Of a stretch of DNA of 64,000 nt, positions 23,601-35,208 are shown one piece after another. The stretch lies in NCBI GenBank assembly GCA_027924585.1, contig BSBM01000252.1, positions 7,192,001-7,256,000 of the forward strand. Reading direction: 5' to 3'. The first letter of the stretch is position 1; every line of letters starts with the position of its first letter. The position numbers were made by a program, and so were the translations under genes. Source of the DNA: Larix kaempferi (Eukaryota > Streptophyta > Pinopsida > Pinales > Pinaceae). The notes beneath the pieces were generated by a model, which was not told where the DNA came from, did not search any database, and was given only the letters and a program-made list of their open reading frames with translations.

Positions 23601-24308
23601 GAGGGAACTAGACCTAGGTCTTATCCCTAGGGAAATGGGAAAAATTAGGGCTAGTGTCCTCTAAAAAATTTGACAATTCAATGCTTGAAGAATTAGGGCA
23701 AGGCCAAGAAACCCTAGGTTATGTTAGCACTTGACCTAATTAGGACAAACAGAGATGTTAAGGCCTCTTCCAAAGAAATGCCTCACCAACAAGACTAAAA
23801 TAGCATGGATGAACCCTAAAACACTCTTACCTTGGATACAAAAGCAATGCAAAACAAGAGCTTCAAGATCTTACCATATTTAACGGAGAAAAAAGAAGAG
23901 AACCAAACCCTATGTCATTCCTCCTTGAATTAGCCTTGAAAGATTGGAAAAAGCCTTAGACACCAAGAATTATCCTTGAAACCCTAGAAATTGTCAAGAA
24001 AGAGAGGTGCGCACTACATCAAAGACTCATATACCACAAGAAAAATAAATTTTCAATCATTTTGATCCCATGATCTTTCTTTCAAATGAGAGGAGGGCAC
24101 TATATTTATAGGGAAAAAGTCTAACTTTTCCCTCCTCTAGGCCGACCTATCTAATTTTGAGTTTAAATTCATTTGTATGTTTTGTCACCCACAATCCGGG
24201 GACTAAACCTTATAAAACATAAAAATAATGTTAAAAAGTGATGATAGCTTCAACAAAGTAAAAAGTTGAGCTTGGAAGGAGGACACCATGCCCCATCTAA
24301 CCCCAACA
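23600..24308 (-). repeat. LTR-like segment, minus strand
   Basis: The right end, 24287-24308, is the exact inverse of the LTR start at 14127, ending ATCTAACCCCAACA. A TATA-like word (ATATTTATAG on the plus strand, 24111-24120) lies about 190 bp inside, as expected for an LTR read leftward. The left end is not defined and no flanking duplicate of AAGTG (24309-24313) was found, so the start coordinate is only an estimate. Confidence 0.5.
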
Positions 24309-25204
24309 AAGTGTCTTTTTCCCTCAACACCCTTCTTACTTGGTACAGCCTTCAAAGCTTGTTTTTAATGGTGGACAATTTGCATTTTTTATCAAGATGG
24401 CCAAAGAAAAGGGGGTAATACAATAAATATAAGGTCCAAGTGGGTATCAATGAGGTGTGCTAAAGCAAGTATGACAACACTTGCAAGCATAAGCACCTTG
24501 AAAAAGCATGAAATCATGTGTGGCTAGGGGCTCCTAAGCCATGTGTCCTAATGGAGTCAGCCCAAAGTGCACCAATACCTACCCAAGGCATAAATGATCA
24601 ATGTGATGAGGAGTTACCACCCATCAGGGGGTAGTCAACAAGGCCACAAGACCAGTACACCTTGAAATGAGGACCAAGAGGACCTGCCATGACCGACCAA
24701 GGGGCACGGAGCACTAATAGACCAACACTTTTACATAGAGCAGCCCCAACTTGGCCTTTTACAATGGCAAAAGGACTCCCCTCCTTGGCACATCTAGTAA
24801 GGCATGCTACAGAGAATCTAGGGCATAACAAGGGGCACACCCCCTCATTTCTTGCACTTCTAGGACAAGGAAACCACAAGTGAAACATTTCCAGAAACTC
24901 CTTTTTTAAGGAGCAGGGAGCATGGAAATGCAAGGGGAAACATTTCACCCAAAACGGAAAACATTTCCCCTTTTCAATCGACACCAGGATGCTCCCCCCG
25001 AAAAGAGGGATGCCTAGGTGCCCCCTAGAAAAAATGGAAAGTTATAAATATTATTATTTTCAGATATTTAAATTTTTATATTTTAGGATTTCGAATAGGG
25101 TACCCTATGTTGGGGATCTACACATCCCCCATGGCATGCCATAAAATTTGGGGAATGTCTCCACATGTCCTCAAACACGTTGTCCCATTTTCGTGTCCTT
25201 CAAA
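24309..25204. other. Non-genic stretch
   Basis: No domain recognised. A 128-codon open frame on the minus strand (24598-24984) looks like a chance opening: it has no recognisable motif and overlaps an equally open 64-codon frame on the other strand. Confidence 0.4.
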
Positions 25205-25849
25205 CTTGGTGGAACATAAATAAAATGGATGATCTCTTGAGCAGACCCCTTGCCAAGGGCCTTTCTATCTTGGAAAGATTTGCAACCTACGATGACTAGA
25301 GAACCTAGTATTATACTGAACCTTACTTGGTCCTATTATAGAAGCTATCCAACAAGCCATTGTGGTCAACCAAACACCCTTCCTCAACTACATAGTGAGA
25401 GATGGTTTCTTGTACAAGTTGAATCAGTTGTGTGTATTGTTTGTTCAACTTGCCTTCTTCTCATTAAGGAAGCTCATTCTTCACCCTATGGGGGACATTT
25501 TGGCATGCAAAATATTGTGTTATGTATTTATCTTGGCCCTTCATGAAGAAACGTGTTGAAGGTTACCTTCCCATTGTAGAAAAAGCAAGCCTTCTAATAG
25601 AAAACTCGGGCTGTACCAACCTTTATCAATTCCCTCTAGGCCACAAAAATCCATCTCTGTGGATTTTGTTACTGGTTTGCTTACCAACTAGTGAAAGCAT
25701 GACTATATCTCTATGGCAGTCAGTGGATTCGCGAATATGACAGATTATAATCCTTGCAACAAAAAATCTTCATGCTTATAGAGCTTCCAAACTCTTCTTT
25801 CAACATGTTTGGACCTATTTTGGCTTATGTTTGACCATCATTTTGGCAA
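25205..25849 (+). pseudogene. Ty3/gypsy integrase fragment
   Basis: The translation with frame shifts reads NINKMDDLLSRP (the VADLLSRP tether), then FLYKLNQLC, EAHSSPYGGHFGMQ (the His-containing part of the integrase zinc-binding region, normally EAHS...GHFG..KT), WPFMKKRVEGY, and VDFVTGLP-like residues from the integrase core, then RASKLFFQHVW. It integrates the DNA copy into the host genome in live elements. Here it is broken by stops and loses most of the catalytic core. It may be the missing 3' part of the gypsy at 10.1-17.5 kb: that one ends in the same tether where this one begins. Confidence 0.75.
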
Positions 25850-26147
25850 TGTAATATATTATATATTTATAATTGTAACTCCTACTCGCTTTTAGCTTTC
25901 TTCTCATTTAAGTTTTCCTTCTTTGGGTGAACTTTAATTGGAAAAGGTCCAAGTGGTTTGCATGGCACTTGTGCATGTGCATTTTGGTTTTGGTGTCTAT
26001 GCACCTTTATAAATAACTAATTTAGAGTTTATTGCATATGTACAATTCTGACCATATTCTCTCATACTTGCGTACTTGCTTCCTTATGATTTCTTGCGAC
26101 TCTGTGAGTGGGTAAATTCTTTCATTGCTGGTATTGTGCTCATATCA
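25850..26147 (+). repeat. LTR, relative of the 4663 LTR
   Basis: A roughly 298-bp block starting TGTAATATATTATAT and ending GTGCTCATATCA. It is similar to 4663-4967 over its whole length and has CCTTTATAAATA in the same place. It directly follows the broken integrase, so it should be the 3' LTR of that gypsy element. No matching target duplication with the copy at 4663 was found (GGCAA versus GTGTA). Confidence 0.6.
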
Positions 26148-27051
26148 GTGTACCGAATGTTGTTGCTTATTCTCTGCATGTAATCTCATTCTATTTTTGT
26201 AGGCTGGGAATTAGAACACATTTATGCACAAGGAGGATTAGTTTTATAATGCCTTGTGAAACACTTGAACAATCAACAAGTAAAATCACTTGTAACATTA
26301 ATGTTCAAAGTCTAGAGAGCATAGGCACACCAAAATAAAGAGAACCAGTATCGGAAATAGACATTATTATTATTATAATGTCGATGAATGACCAAAGGAG
26401 GTCAATGGTTCTCGAAATGACATCCAAGAAGCAGAGAAGAAGTAGGTTAGAAAAACATCCCCAAGCACTGAAAAATAGCTAAAAAGTTAGACACTAAAAC
26501 AATGTAAACATAGTGAGATGGGTGGGTAAACCCAAGCTATATGAGCTAAATACATGTACAAATGGCTTTCAAGGAATGATGAAGACCAAATCTGGAAGCT
26601 GAAGCAAGGATTGACAATGCCACATATCTACAGGAATGCGCAAAGTGGAAGGACCAATGGTGTCATCATCCACCACCCCCAATATGGCTATTACAGGATA
26701 TGATAATATCCATAGGGAAATGTCCAGGGATAAGGAGGCCAGGCTACAGAATCCTTGAAGGTAGTAGGATGCCCCCGGAACTCTCCTGGCATCCAAGGCC
26801 GACCAACCTCTAGAAGTAAAGCGGGTAATATGCACTTGTCCCCTTGTCCAAGGATGCTGGTAAGGATAAGTAGATGGTCCTCGATGTTGGAAAAAGGCAG
26901 ATCCATGATGCTTGGAATGACAGTGAGGATACCAGGGTACTCTAGTTATAGAAGATTGAGAAGAGCACCATCTCATTGATCTATCTCTATTTGTGTGTGG
27001 CTTGACATCAACTAAAGGGTGCTTAGTACCCCCAATATCCAGGGTGGATTG
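26148..27051. other. Non-genic stretch
   Basis: No gene supported. The longest open frame (26569-27081 on the minus strand, 170 codons) crosses into the LTR beginning at 27052 and has no known domain, so it is not listed as a gene. Confidence 0.45.
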
Positions 27052-30000
27052 TGTTAACCCCCATTTTGTATGGGTGTCCACGTGTGATCTTGATCACACT
27101 GTTGAAGAGGGGGGTGACATTATTTTGATGATGCCTTAGGGTATATAGGCAATTCTGGTCCTGGATATGGACAAGAGCAACAGTTTTGGAGGTCAGAGGA
27201 GTGCCAAAATGGTTGAAACTCAGCAATCTAAGCAGGCTGTGTGAAACCCCTGTGCAAACAGCCTTTGAAAAGCAGTCTTTTTCATCACTATTGAGAGGAT
27301 TTCATACCTTTCTTGAGTTCTCATTTGTGGCAGCAATCAATCAGCAAAATGAATGATCTATCCTATTAAGCATTCAGTCTTTGAAGGAATCAGAGTCAGT
27401 TTGGCGGACTGTTTTGTCACAATCTAAAATGTTTGGCAAGACAAATATGCAGTGAGCCTATAGCAGCAGTAAAAGGGCGTCATCTTCTGATTCTGGACAT
27501 GCTTTTTCAAGCTAAAGACTGTCCTAACCTCCAGGCTGCAGTCAAGAGTCATAAAAAATCGGCGTCAAACAGCAGATATGATCTTTTTTTCTGACTTCCT
27601 GTGCACCCTAGCAGCAGTTAGCAAGAGTTCTGGGCACTCTGGGATGAGTGTATGCAATACAACCGTGGTAAAAGGCATCATTTCTCAGACCTGGGCTTAG
27701 TTTGAGTTCTTTTGGGCATATCTCAGCTCCGAAATCAACACTCTGGGCACGCTGAATCAAAATCAGACCTGTCCAACCTTATAACAGCACCAGCAAGAGG
27801 AATTTCAAATTCTGAGCACGATAAAGGGCCTTGAACCTCCAAATCTGGGCAAGTTTGTGGATAAAATACAATTAACAGACCTAAGCATCACATTGTGAGG
27901 TAATTCCCTGGAGCATCAGCCCTAAAATCCAAGTGTCATGTGCATTAAAGGGTCACTATGCATGAAAAAACAGCCTCGACTGTTAATTCTAGATGGTAAA
28001 TTCGCCCATCTGAGCAGTCCGAGCTTCATTTAGACGGTAATTTGTACCTGCAGTGGAGCCCGCGGCCTTGGAAGAGACTGTTTATCATTGTGTTCGATCT
28101 CTTCCTGATCCTGTAGCATCGATTGGCAGCCACGGTTAGGGTTTCATCACCTTTGAAGGGAAACATTGCTGTGCATACAAACAGAGTTGAGTTGGGATGC
28201 AGCATTCACACCTTGGAATCATTCATGACAGTGTTTTGCGAAGGTAGCGATCCACTTAGGGCTGAAATCATTGAACCTCAAAGACACCTCACCTCGATAC
28301 CAGTATAGATCTATCTTAAACCCTTATCTATCAAGCACAGAGAGTGATCGAATTTATTGAGGTGTATTTCTTTTTTAAAATTTAAATTTAAGTTTTAAGT
28401 TTTTATTTTATAAACAAACATCGATTTTTTAATTATTTTTCGTAATATTTTATTTTATGAGCCAACATGGATTTTTTTTAAATATTTTTCATAATTTTTT
28501 TATTTTATGAGCTGACATGAATTTTTTTAATTATTTTGTTAGGAACAAACGTTACATCTCCCCCATATTGGGTTGTAGAGCACCGAGACTCGGTGCAATG
28601 AACCCTTCTCCTTGGGGTGCAGCCTTTGGATTGTTTAGTGGACATTCTTTAGCCCAATATAGTTGCCTATTAGAGTGACCCATATTGGGAGAGTGATGTG
28701 GATTCCTTTGTGAGCATCATTCGAGCTTTTGAATGCTTTATGGACAACGTTTGAAGACTTGAATAAGGAGTCGTCCCATTCTTCTTGAGTTGGTTCTCCT
28801 TGTGGGATGCACTAATTTTAAGTGGGTGCTCTAATATGGATTGATGAGATGGTATGGAAGGTTAAGGCTGCCTGGTGCACATTTAGTGAAGCATTTGCCC
28901 TTTGAAGAAACCATGGGAAGTTGGCTTAATGGGTTTTTCCTTATGTGGGTTATGTGGGTTATCTTGTGGACCCCATTGTATTCATTATGGACACCTTGTG
29001 GTTACACATGGGCATACTCTTTCGAGGTTGTGCTTTGAAGAAGCCCTTTTGTTGGTAGGTGGACATCCCTTGGAAGACACTTGAAGAAGGTTTGGAGACT
29101 TATCTCGACATAACTTGAATATTCAATTTGCCTTGTGGACATCTTTTATGGCTTCAACCCCCTTTAGGACTTTGCTTGAGGAACAAATTACCTTGAGGGA
29201 AGCCTTTGGAGGCTAGTAGGTGGACATCTTAGTTGCTTGGAGGACTTGGCTTGTTGAAGACCCCACTTGGAAAGGGGCTTTAAGGTTGTCTTATGGACAT
29301 TTCCTTTGGAACACACTTCCGGGAGAGGCCTTTGGAGGCCATGCGGCATCATCACCTACCACGTATTCCACTATGTGATGGAGACATCCCCTCATTTAGG
29401 GTCTTGTGTATCTTATGTAATGTACAAGTGGCTTTGACCACCTTATTTTATTGTAACTTGTTAGGAGTCAATTGATTGACTATGGCTTTTGTATTATTTT
29501 ACCCCACCCTAGGCTAGATATAAGGAAAATATTATTATTTTATTGTAAGGAAGCTTTAGCCTCTCCTATAAATAGAGAGCCACTTCCTCATTTCATTTCA
29601 TGGTTGGATTTTTGGATCTCTCTCTCTTTTAGAGCTTCATTTATATATCTTTCTTTGGAGCAAATTTTGTTTTAAGGGTTTCTCTCTTGTGAATGTGTGG
29701 AATTTATCTTGCTATTGTGCTTACCTATTAGAGAGCATATTTGCTAGCATTGTCCATGTTACTTCTCTTGAGCCATTTTAGGGGCAATATTGTCTAAGTG
29801 GATTGGATCTTGGATAAGGTTTTATGTTGGATTCAATTGAAGTTCTTGCATAGAGGGGTGTTTTTCTTTGTACTAATCCTAATCAAGATTTTGCAAATCT
29901 AACCACTTCTAATGTAGGGTTTCACGCGAGGAAGGAATTAACGAAGAGACTTGTCCTTCCCCTTGTGATCGCAATATGAACCCCCTAATACATCTACGAA

Positions 30001-30381
30001 GGTTTGGAGGCCTAGAGCACTTACTCTTTCTAGATGACCTTTGAAGCAAAGCCCTCTAAGTTAACGACCTATTGACTCCATTTGCCCCGAGTTGGATTGG
30101 TACTGGTCCTTTAAAGTGTCTTCCCTTATCCTCCCATCACCATTGTATATCTCTATACTACAAATGTTTGATAGGGAAACCCTTTGGAATCACCCTGCTC
30201 CTTGTTGTCCTTTTCCCTAGTGAACCTTAACCCTAGGGAATACTCCCCCTTGAGTTGGAGAAGAGCCAACCTAAAGTGAGAGGAGATGGATGTGGTGACA
30301 TTGGCCTGATTCCCTTGGTTCCCCTCGCGCTAGTATGCATCTTTGGGACTTTAATCACACATGCTAGTTTGGGAGGTAACC
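27052..30381 (+). mobile_element. Long LTR copy, third member of the family
   Basis: The left end TGTTAACCCCCATTTTGTATG and right end GCTAGTTTGGGAGGTAAC match the ends of the copies at 10489-12408 and 17549-21428. A TATA box, CTATAAATAGAGAG, lies near 29566-29579 in the same context as in the other copies. The flanks, GATTG (27047-27051) and CGTTG (30382-30386), agree at only 3 of 5 positions, so the target duplication is doubtful. An AT-rich repetitive piece at 28402-28540 is not shared with the other copies. No primer site follows directly. Confidence 0.65.
28402..28540. repeat. AT-rich tandem repeat, about 50 bp x 3
   Basis: The phrase TTTTATTTTATGAGCCAACATG occurs three times in degenerate form (about 28403, 28449 and 28499), each followed by a T-rich run and a TTTTTCATAAT-like word. 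It is a short local tandem array inside the long LTR. Confidence 0.65.
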
Positions 30382-30411
30382 CGTTGAAAGGAGGACCGAT
30401 AGCCCTAGGGT

Positions 30412-30835
30412 TGTAATGTACCTACATATGATAATTACTATATTATTAGGTACCTATGGAGGTACCTAAAGGGGATAATTAACACAATGTGGCCATAATC
30501 ATGGAATAAGACCCACTAGGTAGTTGGTGGGTAGTAAATAGGTGCACCAGCTAGTTGGTGGGTAATAAATGTAATAATGATGGGTAGTGGGTATAGACCC
30601 CTAGGAATACTCATGAGATAGTATATATACACGAGCATCATTGTAGTTTATATGTTGGATATTGTATTGTAATAAGCATGGCTTGTGGAGTGACTATTTC
30701 CATAAGGAATTATTGAGGGTGTTACCCTACCTTTAGAGTTTTCTCCACAATCTTGGTGTTTATTCTTAAGTAGATACATTTTGTTGACCTTAATATTAAG
30801 GGTTTTATCTTTTATCTACTAAGGTTCACTATAAG
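30412..30835 (+). repeat. LTR remnant followed by primer-like site
   Basis: A block that starts TGTAATGTACC and ends near 30828-30835, followed by TGGTATCATAAG at 30836, which matches the first 8 bases of the initiator-Met primer site. A TATA-like AGTATATATACACG is near 30620, and the inverted word GGTACCTATGGAGGTACC lies at about 30450-30467. It resembles the LTR at 44766 in position of ends and in the primer site that follows. No coding part of the element is recognised to the right. Confidence 0.45.
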
Positions 30836-30849
30836 TGGTATCATAAGTC

Positions 30850-31341
30850 TTTATTGGACTTGAGGAAGAAATTTCTTCTTCATGCAAATTTTCTTGGAGT
30901 GGGTTTTTCTTTTGGCTCATTCACCAGATCGCAACCAACTTGATGCCAGTAGTAGTAGATCATCTAAGGAATTTTAGAATTGGGGTTTGTTAACACTAAA
31001 TCTGTTAGGCCCAGACAATGGGCTTGATAGATTATCCAAATGTAATTAGGGTATATTGTTCGTTTAATGTTGATCAATGCCTTTGGATAGTCTTACCCCT
31101 CATTATGCATGAGGCTTCATTTATGATTTTCATCAAACAAATGGATAGGTTGATTGTGCTCTCGGATAGTCTTGGATTGATTGATGATAGTGTGATCCTT
31201 CATATTGATTTTTCTCTCTCCTAGATGAGGTGGCATAGTCCAACAAGGTTACAGATTCTCATCATGGTGGATGACTTCATGTTCCTAGCACTTTGATTTG
31301 ATTCCTTAGGGGCCAACCCATTTTGATTTTATGAGGTTTGT
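30850..31341. other. Non-genic stretch
   Basis: Probably the leader of the element that begins at 30412, but no gag motif can be read in any frame. Confidence 0.35.
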
Positions 31342-31680
31342 TTACCCACTTTGGAAGGGCTCCTGTGATGGCACACAAGTTCACAAATAATAATATTGTA
31401 TTAGGGGGATACTTATGATCCAATTCATGAGGGTGGCAAAACTTTTATGCATAAAGGCAAGGATGCATCACTTACCCACTTTGGAGGGGCTCCTATGATG
31501 GCACACAAATTCACAAATAATAATATTTTATCAGGGGGTTGATTGTGTTCTAATTCATGAGGGTGTCCAAACTTTTATGTGTAAAGGCAAGGATACATAA
31601 TTTACCCACTTTGGAGGGGCTCCTATGATGGAACACATATTCATAAATAATAATATTTTATTAGGGGGTTGCTTCTTTTC
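31342..31680. repeat. 130-bp tandem repeat, about 2.6 copies
   Basis: The phrase TTACCCACTTTGGAGGGGCTCC begins at 31342, 31472 and 31602, so the period is exactly 130 bp twice. Each unit continues with GGCACACAAATTCACAAATA and TTATCAGGGGG-like words. The third unit is cut after about 80 bp. Units differ by several substitutions, so the array is not brand new. Confidence 0.85.
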
Positions 31681-31714
31681 CTAATGAAACGTGGAAGTCA
31701 TGCACTTCCAATTG

Positions 31715-32660
31715 GATCTTCTCTAACTTGAGGGGGGCTTCCCTAGATAGGCTTGGTAGGCTATGGAAATGAGAGCATGAGGTGATTTCTAAGAGTTACC
31801 CTTAGCAAAACTTGAGGTCTTTCTTTGTAGTATAGGTCATGGAAGGACCATGAAGACCAATGCCAATCCCTAGGGAAAATGGAGTCTCAAGATAATCCCC
31901 CCCCCAAAGGGCCTTGTTTAGATATGTTTGGATAGAATCCCTACACGATGCTAGAGAATTCCCAATCCCAAACTGTTCAAGCTTCATGCAAATTTTCACC
32001 AAGGGCTGGCTGTCACTACTACACACACCTTCATCTCATGCCCTAACATGTACCCTAGATTATTCCACCAAATTTGCAACCTCTACAAAGGTAGACAAAC
32101 TACAAACCAACAACAAAACTAAACCATAAAATCATTCCATTGGAGAAAGCATACTCTTTCAATGAACTAGGAGCATAAATCCTACAATGGTAATAAAAAA
32201 ATAGCATGTCACTTGAATATTAAGCCATCCAAGAAAACCCAAGAGAAAGGAAAAAACTCTTAAATTTCAAAGTGCTCCATGAAAAGATATGTCAATTAGG
32301 CTCCAAAAGAGAGAGAACTCTCAAAATCCAACCATGAAAATAAAAATAAAAATAAAAATGAGGAAGTAGCTCTCTATTTATAGGAAAGGCTAAAACTTCC
32401 TTTACAATAAAATATTCGTTATTTCCTAATATCTACCCTAGGGTGGGATAAAATACAACAAAATCTCCACTTCAAGCAACTAACTCCTAAAATTACGTGA
32501 ATGTGGTGGTCAAAGATACTTGTACACAACAAAAATGCATGGAGCCCCTAAATGAGGGGAATGTCTCCAACAAGCAAGAGAACAAGTGGTAGTTGATTAT
32601 GCCTCATGGCCTCTAAGGGCCAAGGAAATGCTCAAGGCTTTGCGAGGTTACGTATGAGAA
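31715..32660 (-). repeat. Partial long-LTR copy, minus strand
   Basis: This part aligns in reverse with the downstream half of the long LTR family: an ACTTGAGGGGGGCTTCCC word, CCTTAGCAAAAC, CCAATCCCTAGGGAAAATGG, then the reversed TATA context CTCTATTTATAGG at 32371-32383. Both ends are missing. The 27052 copy next to it lies in the opposite orientation, so the two form an inverted pair. Confidence 0.65.
32334..32361. repeat. AAAAAT microsatellite
   Basis: Four tandem copies of a 6-bp A-rich unit (ATAAAA type) lie in the LTR remnant near its TATA region. The other copies of the LTR do not have it. Confidence 0.7.
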
Positions 32661-33213
32661 CGAGGACATAAGAGAAACAGGATGTACACTTCACCAAATT
32701 GTGTAAAGGACTTTACAAAGTGCGTTATAGAAGGTGATGGGTAAATCGAAGGCAGGAACGATGACTAGAGGTTAGAGGGATATGCAAGGAAGGCCACAAG
32801 CCAAGTTCACCACATAATGCACACACAACCTTAATTTTGGTGCATGATAACTGAACATATATGCATGTAATATCTAAAACAACATGTAACCTACCACGAC
32901 CACCTACATCATTGTGCGCAATTGAAAAATGAACCGTTATTCATTAGTAATTATCCCAACATTTCATTAACTTCATAAACTTCCTAATTGGTGGAAACCC
33001 CAAGACAACGTCAAGTTAGCTAGAGACCTAGGCTAGGATCACAAACTTGTGATGAGGCCAAGAAACTCAATGGGGGTGGGCTATATATTTTATAAGAAAG
33101 CTTTAAAACACGGGGGAGCCTAGAAACACTTTGTCGGCTAAGTATCATGGATAACAATAAAATACGATCAACAATCTTCTTTAGGAGAATGGGCAACAAG
33201 ATCTTCAACAAGA
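32661..33213. other. Non-genic stretch
   Basis: No coding domain is recognised. It lies just downstream of the gag fragment on the minus strand and may be decayed continuation of it. Confidence 0.35.
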
Positions 33214-33760
33214 CTAGGATCCTAGCTTTCGTGAAAAACCTTTAGCAAACTCTTTGAGTGAATATATTCCTTTATTAGGAAACCCAAAACACCAATATCT
33301 TACATCAATATTTATCAAATTAAGAGACACTTTGAACATTTTGAACTTGATATCTTCATGGACCACTTTCAATTTTAAAAGAGCTTCAACAAACAGCGCA
33401 ACATGCAATCTAACTGAACCCTCACGTCCATGGAATTTGAAGATGCATTTCTCTCAACCATCATCATGAAATTGATTAGGATATCCCATGATGTCCTAAA
33501 AATCAAATGGTTCAAACCAATCGTGCATCCATGGCTGGTTAAGAACTGCCGTATCATCTTCAAATCTTCAAATGTGAGGCACCTAATCTCAAAAAGGCAT
33601 GAGCATACCTCAAATTAAATACCAAAATGTGTGGAGTCACCAAGGTGAACTTTTAATGCCTTTACGATGTTGGTTGTTTCACCATACAAACAACAAGTAT
33701 TAAAATGTATAAAGAACAAAAGCTTCATTCCTCCGTGGAGTCGCCATATGAGCTAGTTAG
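33214..33760 (-). pseudogene. Ty3/gypsy gag fragment, Tat/Athila-like context
   Basis: On the minus strand, after correcting for frame breaks, the region gives WFEPFDFQDI.GYPNQFHDDG, KFHGR, then VVHEDIKFKMFKVSLNL and FPNKGIYSLKEFAKGF, matching the gag copies at 5005 and 61440. It lies downstream, on the same strand, of a decayed Asp-type primer site (33825-33842) and an LTR-like block, giving a 5' LTR - primer site - gag order. Stops and frame shifts make it non-functional. Confidence 0.7.
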
Positions 33761-33824
33761 ATTGTGAATTAAGTAAGGTTCATCAATGATTGAGATGTCG
33801 TTCAAGCTCAGATTGAATGGACTT

Positions 33825-33842
33825 ATCCTTGGCAACGACGCT
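33825..33842 (-). other. Decayed primer-binding site, Asp tRNA type
   Basis: Read with one neighbouring base on the minus strand, it is TAGCGTCGTTGCCAAGGAT, which agrees at 15 of 19 positions with TGGCGCCGTTGCCGGGGAT, a primer site typical of Athila/Tat gypsy elements. All four differences are C-to-T or G-to-A transitions, as expected for methylated DNA. Confidence 0.6.
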
Positions 33843-33856
33843 AAAATGCTATAGTG

Positions 33857-34545
33857 CGGTTTAACACCTGAGTGGAAAAGCCCAAATCCATTAGTGCTAT
33901 CAAATGCAACTTTGAAAGAAAAGCACCACTGTCACCTCAATGCTTAACTTCCCTATTTTAGGCCAACTCTCAAGGCCAGGTGCTTTCCTATAGGTTGATT
34001 AGATCTAGGATTTAAGGAGAGCTAAAGGAAAGAGATCAACTTGTTTGAGATGTGAAGTGTGTATTTGTTAAATTAATTCCCCAAATAAGTATTTAACCAC
34101 TTTAAATTTGCAATGATCAATATATTAAACACTTAGAATATTTTCTCAATGATGTATAATAAAATAAACCATGAACATTTGCAATGACAATAGTGAAATA
34201 AAGATAGCAATGGATCATAAGACTTGAGAAATAAAAGTGCTTAAACAAATAGCTTCATTGCCATGATAAATGATTAACCATTCACCAATTGAGACTGCAA
34301 TATAGAACAAGTTGTTATTATTAAAGATCTTGAAGTTAGGATTTGAATGAGGCCTAAGATTTTGAAGTTAGGATTTGAATGAGGCCTTGCTTGAGAAAGA
34401 TCTCTAAAACAAGGTATTACCCAAATATAGCTATACCAAAATTTTGAGTGACTAAAATCACTTCTCCAATTATGGAATGTGGTCTTATTCTTAGTTAATG
34501 TGCCAATTACTCCAAGTTAACCATCACTGCACTCTTTTCTCTTGT
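33857..34545 (-). repeat. LTR-like block, arm of an inverted repeat
   Basis: It lies just upstream of the primer site on the minus strand, so it should be the end of a 5' LTR. Its reverse complement is found at 44120-44757, and a third copy, same orientation as here, at 59505-60060. Shared words include AGTGACTAAAATCACTTCTC and CCAACTCTCAAGG. A 32-bp direct duplication starts at 34330 and 34362 and is absent from the 44-kb copy, so it arose after the copies separated. Confidence 0.65.
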
Positions 34546-35203
34546 TCTCTTGGTATTTCTTCACATGAACTTCAACTTGGTGGCTTAACATTTGAGGTAA
34601 AGTTGTTTACTTTGATATTGAAAGATTTATTTATGTAGTCCATAAGAAGGGTAGTGTTACTCCATTGGTTCATCATACTTTAGCTTTATAGATTGATTGA
34701 AGTCTTTAGCATTTGTAGGAGGGGTACTCATCAATTTTGCATAGGCTAAGGGTGAGTTAGATAGATAGGTTGAAGGTGTAAGCTTAAGTGCTACTCTTCC
34801 TTGGTAAAATTTGCAAGTAGCTTTGAATTGTTTGGGGTAAGAATTTGACATGTGTTTTGTAGGGGTTCCGGTCAAACACATACACCCAAGGATTCTAGAA
34901 GGGTATTCTAAATACTCCATTTGCCCAAGGGTTCGAAGGCACCAGTCCTAAAATCTCTAACTCTACAACCAAAAATCCCCCAAAAAATAAAATTTCCTTA
35001 ATTTTAATTTGTTTAAGGGTAAAAATTCGCAAAAAATCAAAAGAAAAACATTTAGTATTTTTTCCCATTTGCCTAGATTTATTTTATGGCTTCATCTTGT
35101 TTATAGGCTTTAATTTTACTTTAACTTTTGTTTTAAGCTTACTAGTTTTATGTAGAAAAAACATATAAGCCTAATTAGTCTTCAGTTCAACATTTTCTAA
35201 AGG
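34546..35203. other. Non-genic AT-rich stretch
   Basis: No gene recognised; an 87-codon minus-strand frame at 34657-34920 has no known domain. This sequence was continuous with 41394-41482 before the chromovirus inserted. Confidence 0.45.
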
Positions 35204-35208
35204 GTTTT

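Noticed and set aside
24598-24984. 128-codon minus-strand frame with Cys and Pro
   Set aside because: No homology recognised, and the opposite strand is also open; too weak for a gene call.
4663-26152. 4663 and 25850 LTRs as a proven pair
   Set aside because: Flanking pentamers differ and identity is only about 70 percent; retained only as a hypothesis.
26569-27081. 170-codon open frame on the minus strand
   Set aside because: It crosses the start of the LTR at 27052, shows no recognisable domain and overlaps open frames on the other strand, so it is a chance opening.
28550-30381. LTR start at 28550 (CGTTACATCTCCC)
   Set aside because: The flanks do not match, and the family start is clearly at 27052.
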